Origin: Bog-473 sp963838835
GTDB lineage: Bacteria > Actinomycetota > Acidimicrobiia > Acidimicrobiales > RAAP-2
Direction: 5' to 3'
Assembly: GCA_963838835.1 (NCBI GenBank)
Contig: CAWITA010000028.1
Span: 186,001 to 250,000 of the forward strand
Length of the DNA: 64,000 bases
The notes below the pieces were generated by a model, which was not told the origin of the DNA, searched no databases, and saw only the letters and a list, made by a program, of their open reading frames with translations. This document shows positions 37,037 through 49,700 of the stretch, piece after piece. The first letter of the stretch is position 1; each line of letters opens with the position of its first letter. Made by a program: the position numbers and the translations under genes.

Positions 37037-38591
37037 ATGGCCGAGCACTACGACGTCATCATCATCGGAACGGGCGCGGGCGGTGGCACCCTGGCCCACA
37101 CGCTGGCGCCCTCGGGCAAGCGGATCCTGCTGCTGGAGCGGGGCGGCTTCCTGCCGCGGGAGAAGGAGAACTGGGATCCCGAGTCCGTCTTCGTCAAGGG
37201 CCGCTACACCTCATCCGATTCCTGGCAGGACAAGGGCGGCAAGGCCTTCCAGCCCGGGGTCCACTACTACGTCGGGGGCGCCACCAAGCTCTACGGCGCC
37301 GCGCTCTACCGGCTGCGGCCGGGCGACTTCGGCGAGCTGAAGCACGCTGACGGCGTCTCCCCGGCCTGGCCGCTCAGCTACGAGGACTTCGAGCCCTGGT
37401 ACACCAAGGCCGAGTGGCTCTACCAGGTCCATGGGAACCATGGCGCCGACCCGACCGAGGGTGCCTGGAGCCGCCAATACCCGCACCCGCCGGTCAGCCA
37501 CGAGCCCCGGATCCAGCAGATCCACGACGACCTGGCGAAGGCCGGCTACCACCCCTTCCACGCGCCCTGCGGCATCCTCCTCGACGAGGCCAACCCGCCG
37601 ACCAGCGCCTGCATCCGCTGCACCTGGTGCGACGGCTACCCGTGCCTGGTGCAGGCCAAGGCCGACGCCGAGACCATCGCGGTCCTCCCGGCCCTCCAGC
37701 ACCCCAACGTCACCCTGCTGGTGGACACCGAGGTGACACGCCTGCAGACCGACGCCGGCGGCCGGACGGTCACCGGCGTGATCACCCAGCACGGGAGCAC
37801 CGAAGAGGTCTTCGACGCCGACATCGTGGTGGTCTCGGCCGGGGCCACCAACAGCGCCCGGTTGCTGCTGTCCTCGACGAGCGACGCCCATCCCAACGGG
37901 ATTGGCCAACGGCTCGGACCAGGTGGGGCGCAACTACATGTTCCACAACTCCAAGGCCGTGGTGGCGCTGGGCAAGGAGCCCAACGAGACCGCGTTCCAG
38001 AAGACGCTCGGGCTGAACGACTTCTACTTCGGCGGCCCCGACTTCGACTTCCCGTTGGGCAACATCCAGATGGTCGGCAAGTCCAACGCGGAGGCCATGA
38101 AGGGGGAGGAGCCCCACCTGACCCTCCTCGCACCCCATTGGAGCCTGGCCGACGTCGCCTCCCACGCCGTGGACTTCTGGCTCACCACCGAGGACCTCCC
38201 CCGGCCCGAGAACCGGGTCACGCTCGACGGCGAGGGCACCGTGCACCTGGCCTACACGTCGACCAACGACAAGGAAGCCGAGCGCCTCTACGAAGAGCTG
38301 AAGAAGATCTTGAACCACGTCGGCATGGCCCAGCACCACGTGCTCGAAAAGAACTTCTACATGTCGATGGACATCCCGGTCGCCGGGGTGGCGCATCAGG
38401 CCGGCACGTGCCGCTTCGGCACCGATCCGCAGACCTCGGTGCTCGATGCGAACTGCAAGGCCCACGAGGTGGACAACCTCTACGTCGTCGACACCAGCTT
38501 CTTCCCCAGCATCGGTGCGGTCAACCCCGCCCTGACCGCGATGGCCAATGCCATCCGTGTCGGCGAGCACCTCACCGAGCGGTTGGCCTGA
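37037..38591 (+). CDS. GMC-family FAD oxidoreductase (one frame break)
   Basis: Composite of about 517 residues. N-terminal FAD motif DVIIIGTGAGGGTLAHTLA, then LLLERGGFLPREKENW. The substrate domain has GGATKLYGAALYRLR, a Cys-rich ACIRCTWCDGYPC segment, and VSAGATNSARLLL. The C-terminal GMC block is AGTCRFGTDPQTSVLD... then FFPSIGAVNPALTAMANA. An extra base near 37905 changes the frame just after the SAGA segment. ATG 37037 has a GGAGG site. The ACIRC...CDGYPC motif occurs in sugar and alcohol dehydrogenase-like GMC proteins. Substrate unknown. Confidence 0.85.
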
Positions 38592-38614
38592 GCCCGATCG
38601 CCGGCGGGAGCCCG

Positions 38615-39838
38615 GTGGGGACGCGGGCCGAGACCACCACCGTCTACGCGGCCGGGCTCGTCCAGGGCATCGCCCTCGTGACGTTCCCGGCCGCCAGCAC
38701 CATCTTCACCAGCCCATCGCACTACGGGCTGTCGAGCACGCAGTACGGCTCCATGTTCCTGCCCCAGGTGGTGACGGCCATCACGGCCTCGCTCCTGGGC
38801 GCCGGTCTGGCCCGGCGGTTCGGCCTGAAGCGCGTCCTGCTGGCCGGCCTGCTGGCCGACCTGGTGTCGATGGGCCTGCTCGTCACGAGCCAGTTCTTCA
38901 CCAGCACCCAGGCGCTGGCCTACGGCCTGCTCCTGGCGGCCACGGCGGCCCTGGGTGTCGGCTTCGGCCTGGTGGTCCCGGCCCTCAACACGTTCACCGC
39001 CGCCTTCCATCCCGACGGCGTCGACAAGGCGATCCTCACCCTCAACGCCCTGCTCGGCCTGGGCACCGCGCTGGCGCCGGTGTTCGTCGCCCTCTTCGTC
39101 GGGGTCGGGGCGTGGTGGGGCCTGCCGGTCATGTCGGCTGTCCTCCTCGCCGCTCTCTTCGGGGTCGAGCGCGCGACTGCGCCTCCACCCCGCCGGCACG
39201 GAGGGTCACCGCCCGCGGCCGTGCAGCGACCGCCGCTCCATCTCCCTGGGCGCTTCTGGCTCTTCGCGTGCTTCGCCGTCCTTTACGGCATCTGCGAGAC
39301 GATGAACGGGAACTGGTCCGAGACGCTCATGTCGCACCTGGGCGCCTCGGCCACGACGGCGTCGCTCGCGCTCACCACGTTCTGGGTGATGGTCACGCTC
39401 GGCCGCGTGCTCTTCGCCCTCGTGCAGAGGGTGTTCCCGACGTCGCGCACGTACCACCTGCTCCCCTTCGTGCTGGCCGGCGCCTTCGTGCTCGTCGCCC
39501 TGCTCCCCAAGGGGTCGACGGCGCTGGGCGTGGTGGCCTTCGGCGTCGCGGGCCTCGGCTGCTCGGCGCTCCTCCCGCTCACGATCAGCTTCAGCCAGGA
39601 ACAGCTCGTCGCGCTGTCGTCCATGGTGGCCGGCGCCATCATCGCCTTCTACCAACTGGGCTACGGGATCGCCGCCTTCGGCGCCGGGCCGCTGCAGAGT
39701 GCGGGCGTCAGCCTTTCGACCATCTTCGGTGTGACGGCGGTGTTCGCCGTCGCCATGGGCGGCCTGTCGTTCGTCCTGGCCCGGCGTCATCACCGCGTGT
39801 CGCACCTCCACCCGCGACCCTCACTCGCCACCGGCTGA
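38615..39838 (+). CDS. MFS transporter
   Basis: A 407-residue protein with about 12 hydrophobic segments and no frame break. N-half: YAAGLVQGIALVTFPAAS, GLSSTQYGSMFLPQVVTAI, then ARRFGLKRVLLAGLLADL, the MFS loop 2-3 pattern. C-half: GRFWLFACFAVLYGICETMN and SFSQEQLVALSSMVAGAIIAFYQLGYGI. The start is GTG 38615 after GGCGGGAG; 23 bp after the GMC gene. The organisation resembles FucP-like sugar permeases or fosmidomycin-type exporters. The substrate cannot be told; the nearby glycosidase and GMC oxidoreductase hint at sugars. Confidence 0.8.
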   Translation: MGTRAETTTVYAAGLVQGIALVTFPAASTIFTSPSHYGLSSTQYGSMFLPQVVTAITASLLGAGLARRFGLKRVLLAGLLADLVSMGLLVTSQFFTSTQALAYGLLLAATAALGVGFGLVVPALNTFTAAFHPDGVDKAILTLNALLGLGTALAPVFVALFVGVGAWWGLPVMSAVLLAALFGVERATAPPPRRHGGSPPAAVQRPPLHLPGRFWLFACFAVLYGICETMNGNWSETLMSHLGASATTASLALTTFWVMVTLGRVLFALVQRVFPTSRTYHLLPFVLAGAFVLVALLPKGSTALGVVAFGVAGLGCSALLPLTISFSQEQLVALSSMVAGAIIAFYQLGYGIAAFGAGPLQSAGVSLSTIFGVTAVFAVAMGGLSFVLARRHHRVSHLHPRPSLATG

Positions 39839-39902
39839 TGCCGACCCCCTACCCTGGTGACGCAGCCGCCGTGTCCCCGCCTCCGCTGCGAAAGGAGTCA
39901 TC

Positions 39903-41379
39903 GTGAGCGCAACCACCCGCCACCGCGTCGTCGTCGTCGGCGGCGGCTTCGGCGGGCTCCCCGCCACCCGCCTCTTGTCCCGCGCCGACGTCGAGGTCAC
40001 GCTCATCGACCAGCGGAACCACCACCTGTTCCAGCCCCTCCTCTACCAGGTGGCCACCGGCATCATGTCGCCGGGCCAGATCGCCCCGGTCCTGCGACAC
40101 ATGTTGCGCCGCCACAAGAACGTCGAGGTGGTGCTGTCCAAGGTCACCGGCTTCGACCTCGAGCGCCGGGTCGTGCACACCGACTGGCATCCCCGGCGAG
40201 GACCGCGACTACCCCTACGACAGCCTCATCGTGGCGGCCGGCGCCGGCCAGTCCTACTTCGGTCACGACGAGTTCGCCCTGATCGCGCCGGGCATGAAGA
40301 CGATCGACGACGCCATGGAGCTCCGCCGTCGCGTCTACGGCGCCCTCGAGATCGCCGAGACGATGACCGACCCCGCACAGCAGCGCTTCTTCATGACCTT
40401 CGCCATCGTCGGTGCCGGGCCGACCGGCGTCGAGCTGGCCGGGCAGATCCGCGAGCTGGCGAAGCGGAGCCTGACGAAGGACTTCCGCAACATCGATCCC
40501 GCCGCGGTGCGGGTCGATCCTGATCGACGGCGGGAAGGCAGCCGCTGGCCAACTTCGGCGACCGGCTCTCGGACGCGTGCCTCCAACGAGCTCGAGAAGA
40601 TGGGCGTCGAGCTGCGGATGGGGCTGCGCGTCGTCGGTGTCGACCCCCTCGGCGTCGACACCGCAGACCGCGGACGGGGAGAAGGGGCGCTTCGAGTGCG
40701 GCACCACCATCTGGGCGGCCGGCGTCCAGGCGTCGCCGCTGGCCGGCATGCTGGCCGAGGCAACCGGGGCCACGACCGACCGCGCCGGACGGATCGCGGT
40801 GCTGCCCGACCTCACGCCTGCCCGGGCACCCCGAGGTGTTCGCCGTCGGCGACATGGCGTCCCTCAACAACCTGCCCGGGCGTCTGCGAGGTGGCCATGC
40901 AGGGCGGCCTGCACGCCGCCAACACGATCAAGCGTCGGCTCAAGGGCAAGGAGCAGTCGACCCGTTCAAGTACCGCGACCTCGGCAGCGCCGCCGCCATC
41001 GGCCGCTTCAAGGCGATCGTGAGCGTGCGCGGCCTGCGCCTGAGCGGGTTCCCGGGCTGGGTCGTCTGGTTCTTCGTCCACCTCGCCTTCCTCAACGGCT
41101 TCGGCAACCGGCTCAGCACGATGTGGCGCTGGAGCCGGGCCATGGTCGGGCGCGCCCGCCCCGAACGCGTCTTCAGCGTCGGGCACACCGGCGGCGACCT
41201 CAGCCTGCCCGACGACGTCAAGGCCAAGGTCATGCCCACGGCCGTTCCCGGTCCTCGAGGCGAACCTCGGGATGCTCCAGGGCGTGGGACAGGAACGGAG
41301 CACACCGCCGACGCGCGCACACGAGAACGCTCCGGCGTCGAGTGCCGCCGCCGAGGATCGCCGACCCGGCACCGCCTGA
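39903..41379 (+). CDS. ndh: Type II NADH dehydrogenase (many frame breaks)
   Basis: Composite of about 489 residues. Seen in order across frames: VVVVGGGFGGLPATRLLSRA (FAD), DQRNHHLFQPLLYQVATGIM (a signature of NDH-2), FAIVGAGPTGVELAGQIREL (NADH site), WAAGVQASPLAGML, EVFAVGDMASLNNLPGVCEVAMQGG (FAD, C-terminal), PFKYRDLGSAAAIGRFKAIV and a C-terminal membrane anchor GFPGWVVWFFVHLAFLNGFG. Nine frame changes are needed (near 40187, 40514, 40541, 40570, 40668, 40817, 40876, 40965 and 41240); all but one are single extra bases. NDH-2 feeds quinol without pumping protons and would supply the bd oxidase upstream. GTG start after AAAGGAG. Confidence 0.85.
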
Positions 41380-41413
41380 GACGGCCACTCGGGTCCGCCC
41401 CCGGGCGGCCAAC

Positions 41414-41419
41414 TACATT
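41414..41419 (+). promoter_or_regulatory. -10 hexamer TACATT for a leaderless start
   Basis: TACATT lies 6 nt before the ATG at 41426, with no ribosome site between. Confidence 0.4.
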
Positions 41420-41425
41420 CGCCGG

Positions 41426-42224
41426 ATGATCCTCGACCGATTCCTCGTCACCGACCAGGTCGCCGTCGTCACCGGCCAGCGGGCGCGGCATCGGCGCCGC
41501 CACCGCGGTGGCGCTGGCCGCAGGCGGGCGCCGACGTCGTCCTGGCCGCCCGGACCGAGGACCAGCTGCGCGACGTGGCCAAGCAGGTGGAGGCGGCCGG
41601 CCGCCGCGCCGTCGTCGTGCCCGGCGACCTGACCGACTTCGACCTCATGGCCTCGCTGGCCGAGACGGCGTGCGAGCGAGCTGGGCCGTCTCGACATCGT
41701 CGTCAACAACATGGGCGGCACCATGCCCCGGCCGCTGCTCGACACGTCACCACGCTTCTTGGAAGAGGCCTTCCGCTTCAACGTCTCGGCCGGGCACGCG
41801 CTGGTCCGGGCCGCCGTGCCCGCGCATGCTCGAGGGCGAGCACCCGGGCGGGGCCATCGTCAGCGTCTCCTCGGTCATGGGGCACGTGGCCGGCCGCGGC
41901 TACCTGGCCTACGGGACGGTGAAGGGCGCGCTCGAGCAGTACACCCGGCTCGCCTCGCGCGACCTTGCGCCGCGCATCCGGGTCAACGCGATCGGGGTCG
42001 GGTCGACCGCCACCTCTGCCCTCGACATCGTCATGTCGAGCGACGAGCTGCGCACCGCCATGGAGGAGGCCACCCCGCTCAGGCGCCTCGGCCACGTCGA
42101 CGACATCGCGGCGGCGATCTTGTACCTCGCTTCGCCCGCCGGCTCCTACGTCACCGGCAAGATCCTCGAGGTCGACGGCGGCCTGCAGTCGCCCAACCTC
42201 GAGATGCCCCTCCCCGACCTCTAG
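41426..42224 (+). CDS. SDR family oxidoreductase (four frame breaks)
   Basis: Composite of about 264 residues of a classical short-chain dehydrogenase. VAVVTGQGRGIGAATAVALA (cofactor motif) is restored by removing an extra base near 41484; DIVVNNMGGTMPRPLLD, VSVSSVMGHVAGRGYLAYGTVKGALEQ (Ser, Tyr-x3-Lys) and YVTGKILEVDGGLQSPN follow. Further extra bases lie near 41524, 41680 and 41825. The C-terminal VDGG is intact to the TAG at 42224. It is 21 bp ahead of the DapB-fold gene and probably forms an operon with it. Substrate unknown. Confidence 0.8.
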
Positions 42225-42245
42225 ACCGCCAAGGAGGCACTCCTC

Positions 42246-43314
42246 ATGCCGTACCGCGTCGTGCAGTGGAGCACCGGCAACGTCGGGCGTCACGCGCTCG
42301 CCGGGATCGACGCCCATCCCGACCTCCAACTGGTCGGGCTCTTCGTCTCCAACCCCGACAAGGTCGGCCACGACGCCGGCGAGCTGGCCGGCCTCGGTCG
42401 CGCCCTCGGCGTGGCCGGGACGAGCGACGTCGACGCCCTGCTCGCGCTCGAGCCGGACTGCATCGTGCACACCGCCATGGCCGACGACCGCATCGTCGAG
42501 GCCCTCGGCGACCTCGAGCGCTTCCTGGCCGCCGGGATCAACGTGGTGTCCTCGAGCCCGGTGTTCCTCCAGTACCCCGAGCCGGGTGACCCGATGGCCG
42601 CCCGGCTGATCGCGGCCGCGACCGAAGGCGGGCGTCTCCCTCTTCGTCAACGGGGTCGACCCCGGCTTCGCCAACGACGCGCTCCCACTCGTCCTCTCGG
42701 GCATCTGCGAGCGCATCGAGGAGGTGCGCTGCTCCGAGGTGCTCAACTACAACACCTACAACCAGCCGATGGTGCTCTTCGACATCATGGGCTTCGGCCG
42801 CGACCTCGCACGACGTGCCCATGCTGCTGGCACCGGGCGTGCTGACCATGGCCTGGGGCAGCGTGGTGCGCCAGATCGCCGCCGGTCTCGACGTCACCCT
42901 GACCGGCGTCACCGAGTGGTACGAGCGCGAGGCCGCGCCGGAGGACTTCGAGGTCGACGCCGGCACCATCAAGGCCGGCACCGCAGCGGCGCTGCACTTC
43001 GAGGTGCGCGGCATGGTCGGGCGACAAGCCGGTCATCGTGCTCGAGCACGTGACGCAGGCTGCGCGACGACCTGGGCGCGGCCTGGCCGCAGCCGGCGGG
43101 GCACGGCTGCTACCGGGTCCAGATCAGCGGGGAGCCGAACTACACCCTCGACCTGCAGCTCATGGGAACCGACGGCGACCACAACACGGCCGGGCTGAAG
43201 GCCACGGCCATGCGCCTCGTCAACGCCGTGCCGGCGGTGGTCGCCGCGGCGCCCGGCCTCGTCACGGCGCTCGACCTCCCGCTGGTCACGGGACGGGGAC
43301 TCGTCGTCACCTGA
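42246..43314 (+). CDS. DapB-fold NAD(P)-dependent oxidoreductase (four frame breaks)
   Basis: Composite of about 355 residues. It begins MPYRVVQWSTGNVGRHALAG, the N-terminus of a large actinobacterial family annotated as dihydrodipicolinate-reductase-like or diaminopentanoate-dehydrogenase-like. Rossmann features continue with DAHPDLQLVGLFVSNPDKVG and INVVSSSPVFLQYP; the catalytic part includes SLFVNGVDPGFANDALPLVLSG and, near the end, AMRLVNAVPAVVAAAPGL. Extra bases near 42635, 42811, 43020 and 43058. It is longer than true DapB (about 245-270 residues), so it should not be called dapB. In actinobacteria the family is common near lipid-metabolism genes; the reaction is unknown. Confidence 0.78.
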
Positions 43315-43362
43315 TCGGCTCTTCCCCTGCGCCGGCGGGCAGCGGCACGGCGGTCGCCCCAG

Positions 43363-43747
43363 CTAGATCGGGTTGGTCCCGAACGCGTCTTTGAGCTCAA
43401 CCGTCAGCGTGTGGAACTCCTCGCTGCCCACATTCTCGAGGGAGTGCGGAGTGAGCGGCGCACCCCACACGGCCGTGCCCGCCACGGGTCTCGAGTGCGA
43501 CTCTCGCGTGTCGGCGAGCACGTTCCCGTCGGGATCACGGCGGACGAAGTCGCTCGTCGGCAAGGATGTAGAGGACTCCTCCCCAGCGGTGCGTGTGCAC
43601 CGGGACGGTGGAACCAGGGGCGACACGTCCATCGAGGACACGGACCCGATCGTCTTCGAACAGAACCGTATGGAACCCGGGCGCCGCAATCATCGCGTCG
43701 AGGGCCTCGGGCCAGGGCCAGGCGTCTTGTTCGCTGTCGCTGGTCAA
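43363..43747 (-). CDS. Small cupin-domain protein (one frame break)
   Basis: Composite of about 127 residues. VLDGRVAPGSTVPVHTHRWGGVLYILADE has the cupin motif 1 pattern (PG-x5-H-x-H). After an extra base near 43561 it goes on DFVRRDPDGNVLADTRE and ends TPHSLENVGSEEFHTLTVELK, the motif 2 region with His. The start is uncertain: a TTG at 43747 is in frame and used here. It lies just downstream of dnaE2 on the same strand but with a 97-bp gap. Likely a metal-binding cupin of unknown role. Confidence 0.6.
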
Positions 43748-43844
43748 CCGGCCGGGTCCAGGATTGGCATCACCGATGAGGATAGACGCACCACGGCCAC
43801 CGCCACGGGCCGCTGGCGTCGCTCGTCGGCACGAAGTCCGCGTC

Positions 43845-47026
<3,182 letters not shown>

Positions 47027-47034
47027 CGAACCGC

Positions 47035-48114
47035 TCAGTCATAGAGCGCCTCGACCCACCACTGCCCGCGCTCGCTGCACAGCAGGCGCGCCACCCCGTC
47101 GGCGGTGACCACCTGCAGGCGCGCCCGCCGCCGGCGCACCGACCACCAGCGCTCGGTCACCGGCCAGGGGCCGGCCCAGCCCACGATCGGCTGCCAGGGG
47201 CCGCCGTCCACCGACAGCCGCGCGAGCCCCGCGGTGAGCAGCCCCCGCCCGCTGACCTCGACGGCGCGACCGTCGACGTCGGCCAGTTCGGCGCGGAGCC
47301 GAGCCTGCAGCACGTCGCTGGGCGCGGGCGGCGGCAACCGTCCCGGCCACGGCGCGCCGGAGGGGCCTGCGTCGGCCTCGGGGCTACCCCAGGGCACCAG
47401 CAGCGACTGGCCGGCCGGGTCGCGCCCGCTCTGCAGGCGCCCCATCAGCACGGCCTCGATCCCCAGGCGCTCCTGCACCCGGACGATGGAACGGGCCGCC
47501 CGGGCGTCCGCCTCCGACGCGCCACCGAAGAAGCCGGGCTGGGAAGGCGGGGGCGGGACGTCGGGATCCTCACCTCGCGCCATCCGCAGACGCCGCTCGA
47601 TGGAACGGTCGCGCAGTCCCGCCAGCTCGCCGCTCTCACCGCGGGCCGCCGCGTGGCAGGCGGCCGCGTCCGCCCCGAAGCGGTCCGAGATGCTCGCCGC
47701 GGGCAGCGCGGCGAACTGCCCCAAGGTGGTGACCCCCAGCCGCTGCAGGGTGACGGCGAGGTCGGGCCGCGCCAGCGTGGCGACCGACCAGGGGTCGAGG
47801 AAGTCGGGCGTCCCGCCGGGGGGGACGATCAGTGCCGAGCGGGCGGCCAGCATCGCAGCGAAGAGCCCGTCGGCCACGCCGATCCCGGCCTCTTCGTCCA
47901 CGATCTCGGCCAGGCGGGACACCACCGCCTCCTCGCCACCGAAGAAGCGGGCGGGGCCGCGGGCAGGGAGCGCGCCGACCCCGAGCCGGACGGGGTGCAC
48001 CCAGGGACAGAGCTCGCCGGCCCGCGCCAGGACGCGGACGAACCGCCGGGCTTCCTCACCCCTCGCCCCTTCCTCAAGGAGCTCGGGACACCAGATGACG
48101 ACCAACCGTTCCAC
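47035..48114 (-). CDS. imuB: ImuB, compact form (DinB-like mutasome adaptor)
   Basis: A 359-residue Y-family-like protein that normally links DnaE2 and ImuA' to the beta clamp and lacks polymerase activity. It begins LVVIWCPELLEE, then passes almost at once to GVGALPARGPARFFGGEEAV; family members of about 520 residues have some 50-60 more residues between these blocks. TLGQFAALPAASISDRFGADA is present, but the little-finger domain expected after it is nearly absent. The C-terminal part is conserved: GFFGGASEADARAA, PWPGRLPPPAPSDVL and VGWAGPWPVTERWW. No frame break is seen. GTG start with a purine-rich leader, 51 bp after imuA'. Confidence 0.85.
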   Translation of the reverse strand: MERLVVIWCPELLEEGARGEEARRFVRVLARAGELCPWVHPVRLGVGALPARGPARFFGGEEAVVSRLAEIVDEEAGIGVADGLFAAMLAARSALIVPPGGTPDFLDPWSVATLARPDLAVTLQRLGVTTLGQFAALPAASISDRFGADAAACHAAARGESGELAGLRDRSIERRLRMARGEDPDVPPPPSQPGFFGGASEADARAARSIVRVQERLGIEAVLMGRLQSGRDPAGQSLLVPWGSPEADAGPSGAPWPGRLPPPAPSDVLQARLRAELADVDGRAVEVSGRGLLTAGLARLSVDGGPWQPIVGWAGPWPVTERWWSVRRRRARLQVVTADGVARLLCSERGQWWVEALYD

Positions 48115-48165
48115 GCCTTGCCTTCTGCCTTCTTGTCTTCTTCTCCATCGCGTCGTTCGCGTCGC

Positions 48166-48891
48166 TCAAGCCGCCTCCGGCCCGTCGTCGGGGCTGACCA
48201 CGGCGGCCGCCGCCACCACGCCCGAGTCGGCGGGAAGCCACAGCGAGCATTCGGTGAGCCGGCCGGCGGCGCGGCGCCCGCTGACGCGCACCTCGGCCCG
48301 GCGGCCCCGCAGGAGCCCGTGGCCCCGCCCGATGCCCTCCCACTCGACCGCCCCGACCGAGAGCGCCAGGTCGCCGCCCTCGGGCCAGGCCCGGGCTCCC
48401 TCGAGCAGCACCACCAGTGCCGCCTGGCGCTCACGGGCCCGGGCGCTCAGATGGCGCGCCGCGGTCAGGTGGGCCCGGCCCGGCGGGCGCACCAAGACGG
48501 CGTCGACCCCGGAAAGGAGGTCGCCCGCCGCCTCGGCCCATTCGCGGCCCGGGTGGGGCACGAAGACGACTCGGCGTAGATCGAGCCCGAGCCCGGCCGC
48601 CGCCACCACTCCCGGGTCGGGCAGGCCGACGGCGGCACACCAGCTCCCGGCCGTCGACGCCGCGGCCAGGAGGGCCAGCGCCAGGGTCGTCGCACCGTGG
48701 CCGGGCTGCCCCGCCACGGTGGTGGTCGTCCCGCGTCGAAGGGAGCCGCCCGGGAAGAGGGGGGCCAGCGGCGGGGGCACCGGCAGGGTCCGCCCGGCCA
48801 CCGGTGTGGCGGGCCGGACCCGGTCGGCCAGCCCGGCGGGAAGTTCCCGGGAGCGGAGGGACGACGCGTCCCTGGCATGAGAAGCGAACAT
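48166..48891 (-). CDS. imuA': ImuA' (RecA-like mutasome protein)
   Basis: A 241-residue RecA-fold protein of the actinobacterial ImuA' type, needed with ImuB for DnaE2-dependent mutagenesis. Seen: LAPLFPGGSLRRGTTTTVAG, a degenerate Walker A GQPGHGATTLALALL (about residues 60-74), GLDLRRVVFVPHPG near 108 and VDAVLVRPPG near 134. The start is put at ATG 48891. A longer frame to 48951 would place the LexA box inside the gene. The ATG lies within the LexA palindrome and 8 nt after a -10-like TAAGGT, so the transcript is probably leaderless and SOS-repressed. Confidence 0.85.
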   Translation of the reverse strand: MFASHARDASSLRSRELPAGLADRVRPATPVAGRTLPVPPPLAPLFPGGSLRRGTTTTVAGQPGHGATTLALALLAAASTAGSWCAAVGLPDPGVVAAAGLGLDLRRVVFVPHPGREWAEAAGDLLSGVDAVLVRPPGRAHLTAARHLSARARERQAALVVLLEGARAWPEGGDLALSVGAVEWEGIGRGHGLLRGRRAEVRVSGRRAAGRLTECSLWLPADSGVVAAAAVVSPDDGPEAA

Positions 48892-48898
48892 ATGTTCG
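48885..48898. promoter_or_regulatory. LexA (SOS) box
   Basis: CGAACATATGTTCG is a perfect 14-bp palindrome and matches the actinobacterial LexA consensus GAAC-N4-GTTC. It covers the imuA' start codon (ATG at 48891-48889) and lies 101 bp before the divergent SRAP gene at 48999. Bound LexA would block imuA' initiation directly and might also affect the SRAP promoter. Confidence 0.9.
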
Positions 48899-48899
48899 T

Positions 48900-48905
48900 A
48901 CCTTA
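48900..48905 (-). promoter_or_regulatory. -10 hexamer TAAGGT of imuA'
   Basis: On the minus strand GATAAGGT precedes the ATG, with 8 nt between hexamer and start codon; the LexA box fills this spacer and the first codons. Confidence 0.5.
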
Positions 48906-48984
48906 TCGAGGTCGTGTGCCGTCCGCTCGGGGAGGCAAAAGGCCAGTTCAAAGCGTGGACCGCTCAGACCGGGTCCCGTCACGG

Positions 48985-48990
48985 CACAAT
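48985..48990 (+). promoter_or_regulatory. -10-like hexamer CACAAT of the SRAP gene
   Basis: CACAAT lies 8 nt before the ATG at 48999, the same distance as the imuA' hexamer on the other strand. No ribosome site is present between them. Confidence 0.4.
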
Positions 48991-48998
48991 GCAACCGC

Positions 48999-49700
48999 AT
49001 GTGCGGACGCTTCGCTCTCTTCACACCACCGACGCGGCTGGCCCGTTACTTCGGCGCGTCCTTGGCCGAGGGGGTCGACCCCGAATTCCACCCCAGCTGG
49101 AACGTCGCCCCGACTGACCAGGTCCTCGGCGTCCGGGACCGCCCGGTCGAGCCCGCCCCCGAGCGGCTGCTCATGTCCTTTCGCTGGGGCCTCATCCCCT
49201 GGTGGTCCAAGGACGCGACGTCCGGTAGCCGGCTCTTCAACGCGCGCAGCGAGACCGTGGCCACCAAGGCCTCCTTCCGCGAGGCCTTTCGGGAGCGGCG
49301 GATCATCGTCCCCGCCGACGGCTTCTACGAGTGGCACAAGACGAAGACCGGCCAACGGCAGCCGCACTACTTCAGTCGGGCCGACGGCGAGCCGATCGCC
49401 TTCGCCGGCCTGGCGGAGCGCTGGCGCGCGAAGGGTGCACCGAAGGACACTCCTTACGTGCGCAGCTGCACCGTCATCACCACGCCCGGCGGCGCAGACA
49501 TGGAGGGCATCCACGACCGGATGCCGGTCATCCTCGACCCCGCCACCTTCGACCTCTGGCTCGACCCGGCCAACGAGGACACCGAGGAGCTGCGGGCCCT
49601 CCTGCGCCCGCCGCCGGCGGGCACGGTGGTGCACCACCCGATCGCGCCGCGGATCGGCAACGTGCGCAACAACGACCGGGCGCTCATCGAGGCGGTGTGA
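48999..49700 (+). CDS. SRAP/HMCES-type abasic-site processing protein (YedK-like)
   Basis: A 233-residue SOS-response-associated peptidase family protein. The N-terminus MCGRFALF leaves Cys2 as residue 1 after Met removal; in HMCES/YedK it crosslinks to abasic sites in single-stranded DNA. Also seen: WNVAPTDQVLGV near residue 30, RWGLIPWW near 64, NARSETVATKASFREAFRERR near 80, the Glu in GFYEWHKT near 110 and the His in GIHDRMPVIL near 170. All catalytic residues are present. It is divergent from the imuA' SOS operon, and its stop overlaps the next gene's start (GTGA). Confidence 0.93.
   Translation: MCGRFALFTPPTRLARYFGASLAEGVDPEFHPSWNVAPTDQVLGVRDRPVEPAPERLLMSFRWGLIPWWSKDATSGSRLFNARSETVATKASFREAFRERRIIVPADGFYEWHKTKTGQRQPHYFSRADGEPIAFAGLAERWRAKGAPKDTPYVRSCTVITTPGGADMEGIHDRMPVILDPATFDLWLDPANEDTEELRALLRPPPAGTVVHHPIAPRIGNVRNNDRALIEAV

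Noticed and set aside
40187..43058. Programmed ribosomal frameshifting as the reason for repeated frame changes
   Set aside because: There is no shared slippery sequence. The events are too many and hit unrelated genes on both strands; single extra bases from sequencing explain them better.
42246..43314. Annotation as dapB (lysine biosynthesis)
   Set aside because: The N-terminus (YRVVQWSTGNVGRHAL) and length of about 355 residues belong to a different oxidoreductase family, and no lysine genes are near.
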